Part shown: positions 41,727 to 50,200 of the stretch, piece after piece
Position numbering within the stretch: position 1 is the first letter of the stretch
Layout: the number at the start of each line of letters is the position of its first letter
Source of the DNA: Alphaproteobacteria bacterium
GTDB taxonomy: Bacteria > Pseudomonadota > Alphaproteobacteria > Caulobacterales > Maricaulaceae
Reading direction: 5' to 3'
Assembly (NCBI GenBank): GCA_016124205.1
Contig: WGOD01000001.1
Coordinates: 186,001-250,000, forward strand
DNA length: 64,000 nt
Notes under the pieces: generated by a model
Told to the model about the DNA's origin: nothing
Databases searched by the model: none
Seen by the model: only the letters and a program-made list of their open reading frames with translations
Program-made: the position numbers and the translations under genes

Positions 41727-42848
41727 TTACCTGCCGAGCACGCGTTCGCGCTGCATGAAGTAGGGCGGTTCGGAAATCCGTCCCCATTCGCGGCCGCGGC
41801 GCCGGCCTTCGATATAGCTCTCGTAGATGCGGCGGCCGAGCGCGTCATGATTGCCGACATCGGCCACGACCTGCTCGGAGATCTCGCCGATGCGCGACCA
41901 CATCTCGTCGGAGAACTGGCGCAGCTCGACACCGTGATCCTCGACGAGGACACGCAGTGCGACGGCATTCTGGTGCGCGAATTCGGCGATCGACTGGTTA
42001 TTGGCCGCGCGGCAGGCCGCCCGGAGGATGGCCTGGTGATCGCTTTCGAGGCTGTCCCAGACGCCGCGATTGATGCCGACACCCAGGGCGGAGCCGGGCT
42101 CGTGGAAGCCGGGACCGTAATAGTAGGGCGCTTCCCGGTAGAAGCCGAAGGCGAGGTCGTTCCACGGACCAACCCATTCGGTCGCGTCGATCGTGCCCGA
42201 TTGCAGCGCCGGGTAGATCTCGCTGCCCGACAGGGCGACGGCCGCGCCGCCGAGTTCGCGCAGCACGCTGCCGCCGAGACCGGGTATCCGCATGCGCAGG
42301 CCGCGGAAATCCTCGAGCGTGTTGATCTCGCGCTTGAACCAACCGCCCATCTGCAGGCCCGAATTGCCGGCCTGGAAGGAAATGATGCCGAACTGACCGG
42401 CGAGCTCTTCCCAGAGTTCCTGACCGCCGCCGAATTCGCACCAGGCCATGATCTCGGTCGCCGTCATGCCCATCGGCACGGCGGTGAAGAAGTTGAAGCC
42501 GGGGTGTTTGCCCTGCCAGTAGTATTCCGCCGCGTGATACATGTCCGCCGCACCGGTCGAGACGGCGTCGAACACTTCAAACGCGCCGACGATCTCGCCC
42601 GCGCCATAGACGCGGATGTCGAGCGTGCCGCCGGACATTTCATTGCAGAATTGCGCGACACGGTCGGCAGCAGTGCCGAGACCGGGGAAGTTGGCCGGCC
42701 AGGTCGTGACCATGCGCAGTTGGCGCGTGCGCCGGCGATTGACGGCCGGCGCGGCCGGGCCGGTGGTCTCGCTGTCCTGTCCGCCACAGGCGGTGGCAAC
42801 GGTGGCGGCAGCGATCGACGCTCCGCTCAGAAATGTGCGGCGGTCCAT
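41727..42848 (-). CDS. dctP: TRAP transporter solute-binding protein, TakP-like
   Basis: Periplasmic binding protein of the transporter. The 373 residues open with MDRRTFLSGASIAAATVATACGG, combining a twin-arginine motif with a lipobox, so it is probably an exported, anchored lipoprotein. The body shows TTWPANFPGLGTAADR, GAFEVFDAVSTGAADMYHA, AGNSGLQMGGWFKREINTLEDFRG, MRIPGLGG and TIDATEWVGPWNDLAFGFY, matching the TakP subgroup that binds 2-oxo-monocarboxylates with sodium. Substrate is thus likely a 2-oxoacid; lactate or mannitol-type ligands are alternatives. The start overlaps the bpt stop by one base. Confidence 0.9.
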   Translation of the reverse strand: MDRRTFLSGASIAAATVATACGGQDSETTGPAAPAVNRRRTRQLRMVTTWPANFPGLGTAADRVAQFCNEMSGGTLDIRVYGAGEIVGAFEVFDAVSTGAADMYHAAEYYWQGKHPGFNFFTAVPMGMTATEIMAWCEFGGGQELWEELAGQFGIISFQAGNSGLQMGGWFKREINTLEDFRGLRMRIPGLGGSVLRELGGAAVALSGSEIYPALQSGTIDATEWVGPWNDLAFGFYREAPYYYGPGFHEPGSALGVGINRGVWDSLESDHQAILRAACRAANNQSIAEFAHQNAVALRVLVEDHGVELRQFSDEMWSRIGEISEQVVADVGNHDALGRRIYESYIEGRRRGREWGRISEPPYFMQRERVLGR

Positions 42849-43618
42849 TAGTCCTCCCCTTCGTCCGCACCGGGTTCGTCCCCGATGTCGTTCAGAATGT
42901 CTTCCAGCGATTGCCAGCCGACGCTGGTCAGCACCTCAAGCGGCCGGAAGCGCGACTTGTAGTCCATTTTCCGGCTGCCCGGCACCCAATAGCCGAGATA
43001 GACGTTGGAGAAGCCGTTCTCCTTCGTCCAGCGGATTGCGTCCAGCACCATGAATGTGCCGGGGCTTCGCGGCGCATCGTCGGGATCGAAAAAGCTGTAG
43101 AGCAGGGACGGGCCGTCGCGCAGCCGGTCCACGAGCGCGCAGGCGCGCAGCCGCCCGGCGGCATCGCGGTATTCGACCAGATCGGTGCGCTGTGCGCCGT
43201 CGCTGACCATCAGGACGTATTCGCCATAGCTCATCCCGGCCATGTCACCGTCGCCGTGGCGGGAGTCGAGATAGCGGGTCAGGAGCGCGAATTGCTCGGC
43301 CGTGGCCTCGGCTGGCTTCTCGTCGCGAAAGAGGTCGTCATTGCGCTTCAGGACGCGGCGGAAGCTGCGGGTCCAGTCGAACGTCTCCACCGGAATGCGC
43401 GCGGAATGACAAGCATCGCACTGTTCGCAGGCGGGGCGGTAGAGCACGCCCTGAGAGCGGCGGAATCCGGCATGGGTCAGCGCGTCGTTCAGACCCGGGC
43501 CTTCACCCGGATCGATCCGGGTGAACAGCTTCCGTTCCTGACGTCCGGGCAGATAGGGGCAGGGCCCTGGCGCCGTCAGGTAGAAGGGAATTTGCCGTGT
43601 CGAGAAGGGATGCGTCAC
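42848..43618 (-). CDS. bpt: Aspartate/glutamate leucyltransferase
   Basis: Transfers leucine from Leu-tRNA to N-terminal Asp or Glu of proteins, marking them for ClpS/ClpAP degradation (N-degron pathway). The 256-residue protein has FYLTAPGPCPYLPGRQERKLFT, YRPACEQCDACHSARIPV and the C-terminal LGYWVPGSRKMDYKSRFRP, typical of the bacterial ATE1-like family. Odd: it is translationally coupled to a TRAP transporter operon (TAATG overlap with dctP). The acidic C-terminal tail (GDEPGADEGED) is not conserved. Confidence 0.93.
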   Translation of the reverse strand: MTHPFSTRQIPFYLTAPGPCPYLPGRQERKLFTRIDPGEGPGLNDALTHAGFRRSQGVLYRPACEQCDACHSARIPVETFDWTRSFRRVLKRNDDLFRDEKPAEATAEQFALLTRYLDSRHGDGDMAGMSYGEYVLMVSDGAQRTDLVEYRDAAGRLRACALVDRLRDGPSLLYSFFDPDDAPRSPGTFMVLDAIRWTKENGFSNVYLGYWVPGSRKMDYKSRFRPLEVLTSVGWQSLEDILNDIGDEPGADEGED

Positions 43619-43651
43619 GCCCCCGCGCCTCCGCTCCGAATCCGCTCTGTG

Positions 43652-45508
43652 TCAGGTGGAGGCTAACGCGCCAGAGCCAAAGCCGAAATGGAAGGCCGCA
43701 TATGCAGTGAAAATGATCCACATCACGATCACCAGCGGAGCCCCGGCCTTGATGAAGTCAGTGAATTTGTAATGCCCCGGCGACATCACCAGCAGATTGG
43801 TCTGATAGCCGATGGGCGTGGCAAAGGACGTGTTCGCCGCGAACAGCACGGTCAGCGCGAACAGGGTCGGGTCGGCGCCCAGCTGATTGGCCGCGCCGAT
43901 GGCGATCGGAGTGAAGAGGATGGCGGTCGCATTGTTCGACAGGATGTTGGTCAGGAGGGCGACGAGGATGAACATCGCCGACAACAGCGCGACGGGGCCG
44001 AACGGGGCGAAGGCGTTGACGACCAGCATGGCGAGATAATCGGCGGCTCCGGTGGACTGGAGCGCGGTACCGAGCGCGAAGGCCGAGCCGACGAGGAGAT
44101 AGACCCGGTTGTCGATCGCCCGCGCGGCCTGGCGCACATTCAGACAGCCGGCCGCGATGACACCGACGGCGCCGAGCACCGAGGCGTGCACGATCGGCAG
44201 GAGATTGGTCGCGGCAAGCACGACGACCGCGCCGAAGATCAGCAGGGATGCGGTCGCGCGGCGCGGATCGGGCAGGTCGGTCGTCGCCCATGCCATCAGC
44301 AGCAGATCGCGGTCATGGCGCAGCTTGCGCAGCGCGTCGGCGGTTCCGAACAGCAGGAGCACGTCACCGGGCTCCAGCCGGATCTCGCCCATCCGTTTCC
44401 GGATCATGCGAGAGCGTCGCTGGACGCCCAGGACAATGGTGTTGGTCTGATGGCGGAAGCCGACCTGTTCGACGAGCCGGCCGACGAGGCGCGAACCCGG
44501 CGGAACGACGGCTTCGGACAGGGCGAGACGCTCTCCGGGGCTGGGTTCATCGCCCGGTCCGGCAGTCTGCAGCATGCCGCGCAGGAATTCGGCGCGTGTC
44601 GACAGGAGGTCAGACAGGGTCTTCCGTGTCGCCGCGACGATGACGAGGTCGCCCGACTGCAGCACGATGTCGTCGAAGGGGGGCAGATAGGCGTGCTCGC
44701 CGCGCTGGATCATGCGCACCGTCATGTTCGGCAAATCCGCGAACATGCCGGCGACCGGCGTGACGCCCACCAGCGGATGATCGCGCGTGACCTCGATCTG
44801 GGCGATGAATTGCTTGCCGTCGCCGCCGGCAATCTCCGTTTCCATCGTCGCGCGTTCGGGCAGCAGGTGCGGCAGGACGAAGGCGATGTAGGCGATGCCG
44901 GCAAGGACTAGGAAGATGCCGGGCATGGTCGGTTCGAAGAAGTCGAGGCCGGATCCGGTCAGATTCCGCATCGAATCCGAGACGAGAAGGTTCGTCGAGG
45001 AGCCGATCAGGGTCAGCATGCCGCCCAGGATGCAGACATAGCTCAAGGGGATCATGATCTTGGCCGGGCTGCGCCCCATGCGGGCGGCGATCGCGACCAG
45101 GATCGGGATGAACATCACCACGACAGGCGTGTTGTTGATGAAGGCCGACACGATCAGCACGAAAGCGAAGATCGCCAGAAGCGTCAGAAAGGGGCGCTTG
45201 TCATAGCTTGCCAGCAGCCGCTGCGTCGGACCTTCCATCGCACCGGTCTGGAATATGCCCTGACCGACGACGAGCAGAGCCATGATGGTGATCAGGGCGG
45301 GATTGGCGAAGCCCGACAGAAGGTCACCCGCACCCGGATTGCCCTCCGACAGCGGGAAGACCTGAAAGAAGACGAGGGCGATCGCAACGATGGAGGCCGA
45401 GACGATCTCGATCGAGAATCGTTCCCAGCAATAGAAGACGATGGCGAGTACTGCGCCCGCCAGTACCGCCCACATCTGCCACTCGCCCGGAGACGCAGCG
45501 TCAATCAT
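43652..45508 (-). CDS. SLC13/DASS-type permease with two TrkA-C domains
   Basis: A 618-residue membrane transporter. An N-terminal helical half (about 10-205, with IGSSTNLLVSD), a cytosolic segment with two RCK_C/TrkA-C domains (about 215-370: MIQRGEHAYLPPFDDIVLQSGDLVIV and IVLGVQRRSRMIRKRMGEIRLEPGDVLLLFG), and a C-terminal helical half with ILSNNATAILFTPIAIGAA and ANTSFATPIGYQTNLLVMSPG. The paired SN/T hairpins are those of sodium:sulfate/dicarboxylate symporters; those with TrkA-C domains are often linked to sulfate or carboxylates. Substrate undetermined. Stand-alone gene. Confidence 0.87.
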   Translation of the reverse strand: MIDAASPGEWQMWAVLAGAVLAIVFYCWERFSIEIVSASIVAIALVFFQVFPLSEGNPGAGDLLSGFANPALITIMALLVVGQGIFQTGAMEGPTQRLLASYDKRPFLTLLAIFAFVLIVSAFINNTPVVVMFIPILVAIAARMGRSPAKIMIPLSYVCILGGMLTLIGSSTNLLVSDSMRNLTGSGLDFFEPTMPGIFLVLAGIAYIAFVLPHLLPERATMETEIAGGDGKQFIAQIEVTRDHPLVGVTPVAGMFADLPNMTVRMIQRGEHAYLPPFDDIVLQSGDLVIVAATRKTLSDLLSTRAEFLRGMLQTAGPGDEPSPGERLALSEAVVPPGSRLVGRLVEQVGFRHQTNTIVLGVQRRSRMIRKRMGEIRLEPGDVLLLFGTADALRKLRHDRDLLLMAWATTDLPDPRRATASLLIFGAVVVLAATNLLPIVHASVLGAVGVIAAGCLNVRQAARAIDNRVYLLVGSAFALGTALQSTGAADYLAMLVVNAFAPFGPVALLSAMFILVALLTNILSNNATAILFTPIAIGAANQLGADPTLFALTVLFAANTSFATPIGYQTNLLVMSPGHYKFTDFIKAGAPLVIVMWIIFTAYAAFHFGFGSGALAST

Positions 45509-45601
45509 GCGGAGAAGTTACCGGATTCGCGGGTTCGGTTCGTCATATGACGAACGCTAGCAGCGATGCCCCCGGCCGCGAAGCCCGAATTCGGCGTCGC
45601 G

Positions 45602-46501
45602 CTACAGTCCGCCGGCGGGCAGCACCGGTGCCTCGCGCAGCAGCACGATGGACAGGCGGCGATTGCCCGGCAGATAGGGATCATCGGGATAGAGCGGCTC
45701 GGTCCCGGCGCGGCCCTGAACCTCGGCGATACGGTCGTCCGCCAGGCCGGAGGATTGCAGGATGCGGCGCGCGGCATTGGCGCGGTCGGCCGACAGGTCC
45801 CAGTTGGTGTAGTCGGCAGCCGGCGAGGGGCCGGAGTCCGTGTGCCCGGAGATGGACAGGCGGTTCGGCAGCTGTTGCGCGATTTCCGCGACCGCGCGCA
45901 AGAGAACCACGGCGCGATCGTTCGGCTCGGCGGAGCCCGGGCGGAACATGGCGCGGCCTTCCTGGTCGACGAGCTGGATACGCAGGCCTTCCGGGGTCTG
46001 GTCGATCAGAAGCTGGCGCGACAGCTCGGCGATTTCCGGCATGTCCTGCATCGCCTGACGCAGGGATTGCTCGGCGGCGTCGAACTCGGCCTGTTCGCGG
46101 CGCGCCATGGCGCTGGCCATCGCATCGGTCGAGGCCTGCGGTCCGTCGGACGCGTCCGGGGATTCGTTTTCCTGGGTGTTGTTGTCGCGGCGTGCATCCG
46201 GGGCGAGGCGCTGGATCACCGAGGACGAACCCCGGCCCTGCGCGCCGTCTTCACCGAGTGCGGTGCCGCCCAGAACGCCGCCATTGCCCGAGGTCGAGGG
46301 GCTGACGCTGGCGGGTGCGAAATAGTCGGCGATGCCGCGGCGTTGTTCCGGCGTCGTGGTATTGATGAGCCACATCAACAGGAAGAAGGCCATCATGGCA
46401 GTCACGAAGTCGGCGTAGGCCACCTTCCACGCGCCGCCGTGGTGACCGTGGCCACCACCCTTCTTGACTTTCTTGATGACGATCGGTTGATCACCGGCCA
46501 T
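45602..46501 (-). CDS. motB: Flagellar motor protein MotB
   Basis: Peptidoglycan-anchored stator subunit that with MotA forms the proton channel of the flagellar motor. The 299-residue protein has a basic, glycine/histidine-rich cytosolic start, one membrane helix containing the proton-accepting D31 (WKVAYADFVTAMMAFFLLMWLINT), a linker, and an OmpA-like peptidoglycan-binding domain (about 170-290: LSISGHTDSGPSP, NWDLSADRANAARRIL). The ATG at 46501 was chosen because the frame upstream overlaps the flavin reductase gene. No motA is adjacent. The 93 bases downstream, up to the SLC13 gene start, hold nothing recognisable. Confidence 0.93.
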   Translation of the reverse strand: MAGDQPIVIKKVKKGGGHGHHGGAWKVAYADFVTAMMAFFLLMWLINTTTPEQRRGIADYFAPASVSPSTSGNGGVLGGTALGEDGAQGRGSSSVIQRLAPDARRDNNTQENESPDASDGPQASTDAMASAMARREQAEFDAAEQSLRQAMQDMPEIAELSRQLLIDQTPEGLRIQLVDQEGRAMFRPGSAEPNDRAVVLLRAVAEIAQQLPNRLSISGHTDSGPSPAADYTNWDLSADRANAARRILQSSGLADDRIAEVQGRAGTEPLYPDDPYLPGNRRLSIVLLREAPVLPAGGL

Positions 46502-46588
46502 GCCGAACCACCTCTTCCACCCTGAGACAGGGCTTGTAACCCGGACAGCGTTAAGGTCCGGTTTCGAACCACCGATTCGGAGCAGTGA

Positions 46589-47053
46589 GTGATCGATCCG
46601 ACCGCCCAGCGCGCGCTGTTGAGCCGCTATCCGACCGGTGTGACGGTGGTTTGCGCCATGACCGATGCCGGTCCCATCGGCATCACGGTCAATTCCTTTG
46701 CCTCGGTCTCGCTCGATCCGCCGCTGGTTCTGTGGTCGATCGGCAAGGCGTCGGACCGCTATGACGCGTTCCGCTCGGCGAAGGCGTTCACGATCAATAT
46801 CCTGACGGCGGATCAGGCTGATCTGGCGCAGCACCATGCCCAGAGCTCGATGCTGATCGACGGGCAATGGGAGACCGCCGGCAATGGCGCGCCGCGCATT
46901 TCCGGTGCCGCCGGGACGCTTGAGTGCCGCCAGTACGCCGTCCATCCCGGCGGGGATCATGACATTCTGGTCGGAGAGGTCACCGCGCTGCATCAAGGCC
47001 CGGCAGCGCCGTCCCTGACGTTTTTCAAGAGCGGATACGGCCGCATCGGCTGA
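46589..47053 (+). CDS. Flavin reductase family protein
   Basis: A 154-residue split-barrel FMN-binding protein: LLSRYPTGVTVVCAM, GITVNSFASVSLDPPLVLWSI, AFTINILTADQADLAQHHA and the closing LTFFKSGYGRIG. Such proteins supply reduced flavin to two-component monooxygenases; no oxygenase gene is beside it. The GTG at 46589 is the start. It precedes a beta-hydroxyacid dehydrogenase gene by 11 bases, likely the same transcript. A CCGGAC/GTCCGG inverted repeat (46541-46561) lies between it and the divergent motB. Confidence 0.86.
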   Translation: MIDPTAQRALLSRYPTGVTVVCAMTDAGPIGITVNSFASVSLDPPLVLWSIGKASDRYDAFRSAKAFTINILTADQADLAQHHAQSSMLIDGQWETAGNGAPRISGAAGTLECRQYAVHPGGDHDILVGEVTALHQGPAAPSLTFFKSGYGRIG

Positions 47054-47064
47054 GGAGTTTCATC

Positions 47065-47934
47065 ATGGCGACGTGCGCATTTCTGGGTCTCGGCGTGATG
47101 GGGTTCCCGATGGCGGGGCATCTGGCCGCCAATGGCCACGCCGTGACGGTCTGGAACCGGACCGGGAAGAAGGCGAAGGACTGGGCGGCAAAACATTCGG
47201 GCCTCGCGAAGGCCGAGGTCGCCGAGGCGGTCGCGGGCTGCGACTTCGTCTTCATGTGCCTGGGTGACGATCCGGACGTGCGCGAGATTGCCTTCCCCGC
47301 GCTTGACGCGATGAAGCCCGGCAGCGTTCTGGTCGACCACACGACCGCATCCGCCGAACTCGCCCGCGATCTGCATGCTGCGGCCAAGGACAAGGGGATC
47401 GGCTTCGTCGATGCGCCGGTGTCCGGCGGTCAGGCGGGGGCCGAGAACGGCCAGCTGACCATCATGTGCGGCGGGGACGAGGCCGATTTCGCTAAGGCCA
47501 AGCCGGTGATGGCCGCCTATGCCAAGGCCTCGACGCTGATCGGCGAGGCGGGCGCGGGCCAGCTCTGCAAGATGGTCAACCAGCTGTGCATTGCCGGCGT
47601 TGTGCAGGGCCTGTCGGAAGGCATTCACTTTGCCCACAAATCCGGCCTCGACGTGTCGAAGGTGATGGGCGCGATTTCCAAGGGCGCGGCGCAATCCTGG
47701 CAGATGGAGAACCGCTGGCAGACGATGGACAAGGGCGAGTTCGAATTCGGCTTCGCCATCGATTGGATGCGCAAGGATCTCCGCATTGCGCTGGAGGAAG
47801 CCCGGCGCAATGGCGCCCAGCTTCCTGTGGCGGCTTTGGTCGACCAGTTCTACGCTGACGTTCAGGCGATGGGCGGGAACCGGTGGGACACGTCCAGCCT
47901 GATCGCCCGGCTGGAACGCACCGGCCGAGGCTGA
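47065..47934 (+). CDS. Beta-hydroxyacid dehydrogenase family (3-hydroxyisobutyrate dehydrogenase-like)
   Basis: A 289-residue NAD(P)-dependent enzyme. N-terminal Rossmann motif FLGLGVMGFPMAGHLAANGH, substrate-site DAPVSGGQAGAENG, and the catalytic lysine in GAGQLCKMVNQLCIAG, with a helical C-terminal domain (FGFAIDWMRKDLRIALEEA). These features place it with the GlyR/GhrS/succinic-semialdehyde reductase branch; preference for NADPH cannot be judged. It is a paralogue of mmsB at 55880-56770, with a different context, so a different substrate is likely. Confidence 0.86.
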   Translation: MATCAFLGLGVMGFPMAGHLAANGHAVTVWNRTGKKAKDWAAKHSGLAKAEVAEAVAGCDFVFMCLGDDPDVREIAFPALDAMKPGSVLVDHTTASAELARDLHAAAKDKGIGFVDAPVSGGQAGAENGQLTIMCGGDEADFAKAKPVMAAYAKASTLIGEAGAGQLCKMVNQLCIAGVVQGLSEGIHFAHKSGLDVSKVMGAISKGAAQSWQMENRWQTMDKGEFEFGFAIDWMRKDLRIALEEARRNGAQLPVAALVDQFYADVQAMGGNRWDTSSLIARLERTGRG

Positions 47935-47955
47935 GGCAGGCGAGGGGAGGATGAC

Positions 47956-48960
47956 ATGCGCCTGATCGAGGTCACCTTCCCGGACAGTGTCGAAACCAAA
48001 TCGCTTCTGAGTGCCTGCATGAAGGCCGAGCCGATGGATTACCGGCTCGAACCCGCCGACGAGCGCGGCCGCCGGCTGTTGCGTCTCGTCTTCCGGACCG
48101 GGGACGGGCAGGACGCGATCGACGCCATCCAGGGCATTCTGGCGAATGAAGAGGGTTGGCGGCTGGTCGTGGTGCCGGTCGAGGCGGCGCTCCCGAAGCC
48201 CAAGGACACCGAGGAAGACGAGGAAACCAAGAAGCAGCGCAAGACGCTCGCCCTGCGCGAGGAGCTGTTCGAGGACATTTCCCGCGGGGCCAATCTCAAC
48301 CGCGACTTCCTCTTGCTGACCGTTTTGTCGGCCGTCGTGGCGGCGCTCGGGCTGAATGCCGACAACGTCGCGGCGGTGATCGGGGCGATGGTGATCGCGC
48401 CGCTGCTGGGGCCGATCCTCGCCTTTTCCTTCGGGTCCGCGCTCGGCGATCTCGACCTGATGCTGCGCTCGGCGCGCACGGCGCTGGCCGGATTGCTGGT
48501 CGGCCTGCTCGTTGCCATGGCGCTCGGCGCGGCGACGAGCGCCAATCTCGGCAGCGGCGAACTCGTGTCGCGGACGTTTGTCGGGGTCGATGCGGTGGCG
48601 CTTGCCCTCGCTGCAGGCGCAGCGGCGGCGCTGTCGATCTCGACCGGGATTTCCTCCGCACTCGTCGGCGTGATGGTCGCGGTGGCGCTCTTGCCGCCCT
48701 CAGCGGCGGTGGGCCTCTTCCTCGGTGACGGCGAGTGGTCGATGGCGCTGCGCGCCGCGCTTCTGCTGGCGATCAATGTAACGAGCGTGATCCTCGCTGC
48801 GCTCTTCGTCTTCCGGGTGAAGGGTGTGCGGCCGCGGACCTGGCTGGAACGGCGATCCGCAAAACGGTCCGTCTTCGTGAACTATGCCGTTTGGGTGGTC
48901 TGTATTCTCGTGCTGACGCTGGTCGCGTGGCGGATCGCGCCGGTCGATGTGCTGCCCTGA
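47956..48960 (+). CDS. DUF389/TIGR00341 family membrane protein
   Basis: A 334-residue protein. Residues 1-110 form a soluble N-terminal domain (MRLIEVTFPDSVETKSLLSAC, ending in an acidic/lysine linker); residues about 115-325 carry six or seven membrane helices with the family hallmarks DFLLLTVLSAVVAALGLNADNVAAVIGAMVIAPLLGPIL and VALLPPSAAVGLFLGDG. Family members are of uncertain function. It starts 21 bases after the dehydrogenase gene and ends in a bidirectional terminator-like stem (48968-48998). Confidence 0.85.
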   Translation: MRLIEVTFPDSVETKSLLSACMKAEPMDYRLEPADERGRRLLRLVFRTGDGQDAIDAIQGILANEEGWRLVVVPVEAALPKPKDTEEDEETKKQRKTLALREELFEDISRGANLNRDFLLLTVLSAVVAALGLNADNVAAVIGAMVIAPLLGPILAFSFGSALGDLDLMLRSARTALAGLLVGLLVAMALGAATSANLGSGELVSRTFVGVDAVALALAAGAAAALSISTGISSALVGVMVAVALLPPSAAVGLFLGDGEWSMALRAALLLAINVTSVILAALFVFRVKGVRPRTWLERRSAKRSVFVNYAVWVVCILVLTLVAWRIAPVDVLP

Positions 48961-48967
48961 AACGACA

Positions 48968-48998
48968 GACGGCCCCGCAGTGGGGCTGCGGGACCGTC
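48968..48998. terminator. Bidirectional terminator-like hairpin
   Basis: GACGGCCCCGCAG (48968-48980) pairs with CTGCGGGACCGTC (48986-48998) with one mismatch around a 5-base loop, between two convergent genes. There is no T-tract, so termination may be by stem strength or Rho. Position is the main support. Confidence 0.65.
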
Positions 48999-49019
48999 CA
49001 GCGGAGTGGCAGTCAGGGG

Positions 49020-49349
49020 TTATGAGGCGCTGCTGCCACCGGGGATGAGGCGTTCGACCGTGGCCATAACGATGACCATGATCGACGCTGCGCCCAGTAC
49101 GGCGCCATAATTGGTGAAGATGTTCGTCAGGTATTCCCCGACCGCCGGGATCGGGCCCAGCGCACCGGCACCACCGGCGACCAGGAAGATGGCGGCCAGG
49201 ATGAGCGCCTTGCGGTGATCGCCCTTGACGAAGAAGCCGCTGACGAGGCCGAGAATGACCAGGATGAGTGCGGCGTATTCGAACGTGAAGAAGGCGAAGA
49301 CGACGGCGGCGAGCAGGGCCACGGCCCAGATGATCTTGTCGAGTGACAT
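49020..49349 (-). CDS. Small membrane protein of unknown function
   Basis: A 109-residue protein with three hydrophobic helices (about 6-20, 22-40 and 75-95, plus a short one around 48-60). Sequence features are KIIWAVALLAAVVFAFFTFEYAALILVILGLVSGFFVKGDHRKALI, a fold seen in small alphaproteobacterial membrane proteins of unknown role. The ATG at 49349 has GGGAGG 7 bases upstream; an in-frame codon at 49385 is rejected. Monocistronic, convergent with the DUF389 gene. Confidence 0.7.
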   Translation of the reverse strand: MSLDKIIWAVALLAAVVFAFFTFEYAALILVILGLVSGFFVKGDHRKALILAAIFLVAGGAGALGPIPAVGEYLTNIFTNYGAVLGAASIMVIVMATVERLIPGGSSAS

Positions 49350-49424
49350 TGATTTCCCTCCCTTGCTGAAGTGTTCTGACCTCAAGGGTCCCTCCAGACT
49401 TTCAAAGGGCTAGATCGAGTCTAG

Positions 49425-49451
49425 TGAAATGAACAAGTCCCAATCATTTCA
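49425..49451. promoter_or_regulatory. Inverted repeat upstream of the UPF0126 gene
   Basis: TGAAATGA (49425-49432) and TCATTTCA (49444-49451) are perfect 8-bp arms separated by 11 bases, in an AT-rich gap between two divergent genes. The centre-to-centre distance of the arms is close to two helical turns, as expected for an operator. It could also form an RNA hairpin. Confidence 0.4.
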
Positions 49452-49496
49452 TTGTCGCAAAACACTCACGAGAAATATTGCGGTGCAACAAATAGT

Positions 49497-50126
49497 ATGA
49501 GCGTCGAAACTCTCTTTCTTTTCCTCGACTTTGGCGGAATTGCCCTGTTCGCTTTCTCCGGCGGAATGCTGGCCGCTCGAAAGGAACTCGATCCGTTCGG
49601 CGCGGCCATTCTGGGCGCGGTGACCGGCATGGGCGGGGGGACGCTGCGCGACGTGTTGCTCGGCACGCTGCCGGTCTATTGGGTCGAGGCGCCGGTCTAT
49701 CTCTGGGTGGCGCTCGGCGGGGCGCTGGCGGGGTATTACTCCTCGGGCTGGGCACAGGCGGTGGCGACCCGGCGCGTCGTTCTGGTCTGGGCCGATGCGG
49801 TCGGCATGGCCGCCTTCTGCGTGATCGGCGCGCAGGCAGGCCTTGAAGCCGGGGCGCACTGGACGATCGCGCTCCTGACCGGGGTGATGAGCGCGGCCTT
49901 CGGCGGGCTGATCCGCGACATCATCGTCAATGATGTGCCGCTGCTTCTGAAGGAAGACGTTTACGCGCTCGCCGCCCTGGCCGGAGCGGCGGCCTATGTC
50001 GCGGCGCTGGCGCTCGGCATCGGCCCCAGCTTCGCCGCGGTCGGCGGGGCGGTGTTCGCCTTCGTGCTGCGCGGCTGCGCGATCCAGTTCAAGTGGTCGC
50101 TGCCGCCGATCGGGAAGATGGGGTAG
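49497..50126 (+). CDS. UPF0126/TRIC-like membrane protein
   Basis: A 209-residue protein with seven hydrophobic helices and the tandem repeat typical of the YadS/YicG family: LDFGGIALFAFSGGMLAARKELDPFGAAILGAVTGMGGGTLRDVLLG, mirrored by AVGMAAFCVIGAQAGLEAG...GVMSAAFGGLIRDIIVNDVPLLLKEDVYA. The GGGxxRD pair is the conserved core. Prokaryotic relatives are TRIC-type cation channels or glycine-linked carriers; the substrate is unknown. The ATG at 49497 is preferred over an upstream TTG at 49452. Followed by a palindromic repeat. Confidence 0.87.
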   Translation: MSVETLFLFLDFGGIALFAFSGGMLAARKELDPFGAAILGAVTGMGGGTLRDVLLGTLPVYWVEAPVYLWVALGGALAGYYSSGWAQAVATRRVVLVWADAVGMAAFCVIGAQAGLEAGAHWTIALLTGVMSAAFGGLIRDIIVNDVPLLLKEDVYALAALAGAAAYVAALALGIGPSFAAVGGAVFAFVLRGCAIQFKWSLPPIGKMG

Positions 50127-50130
50127 GGCG

Positions 50131-50200
50131 GTATTGCCCCGGGGCTCCTGCGAAGGCAGGAGCCTAGCTGGATCCCTGCCTCCGCAGGGATCCCGGTGTC
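50131..50200. repeat. Palindromic intergenic repeat, type C
   Basis: Two adjacent hairpins, GGCTCCTGC/GCAGGAGCC (50143-50151 with 50156-50164) and GATCCCTGC/GCAGGGATC (50171-50179 with 50184-50192), in the gap between the UPF0126 gene and the convergent trans-sulfuration gene. The double-hairpin form '...ctcctgcgaaggcaggagc...ccctgcctccgcaggga...' is a known dispersed style in alphaproteobacteria; copy number here is unchecked. Confidence 0.75.

Noticed and set aside
43688-44911. 407-codon plus-strand frame opposite the SLC13-type permease
   Set aside because: Same mirror-of-membrane-protein composition; no recognisable fold.
45505-45777. Cysteine-rich 90-codon minus-strand frame near the motB 3' end
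   Set aside because: It overlaps motB in another frame on the same strand, has no start signal, and its composition is a by-product of the motB sequence.
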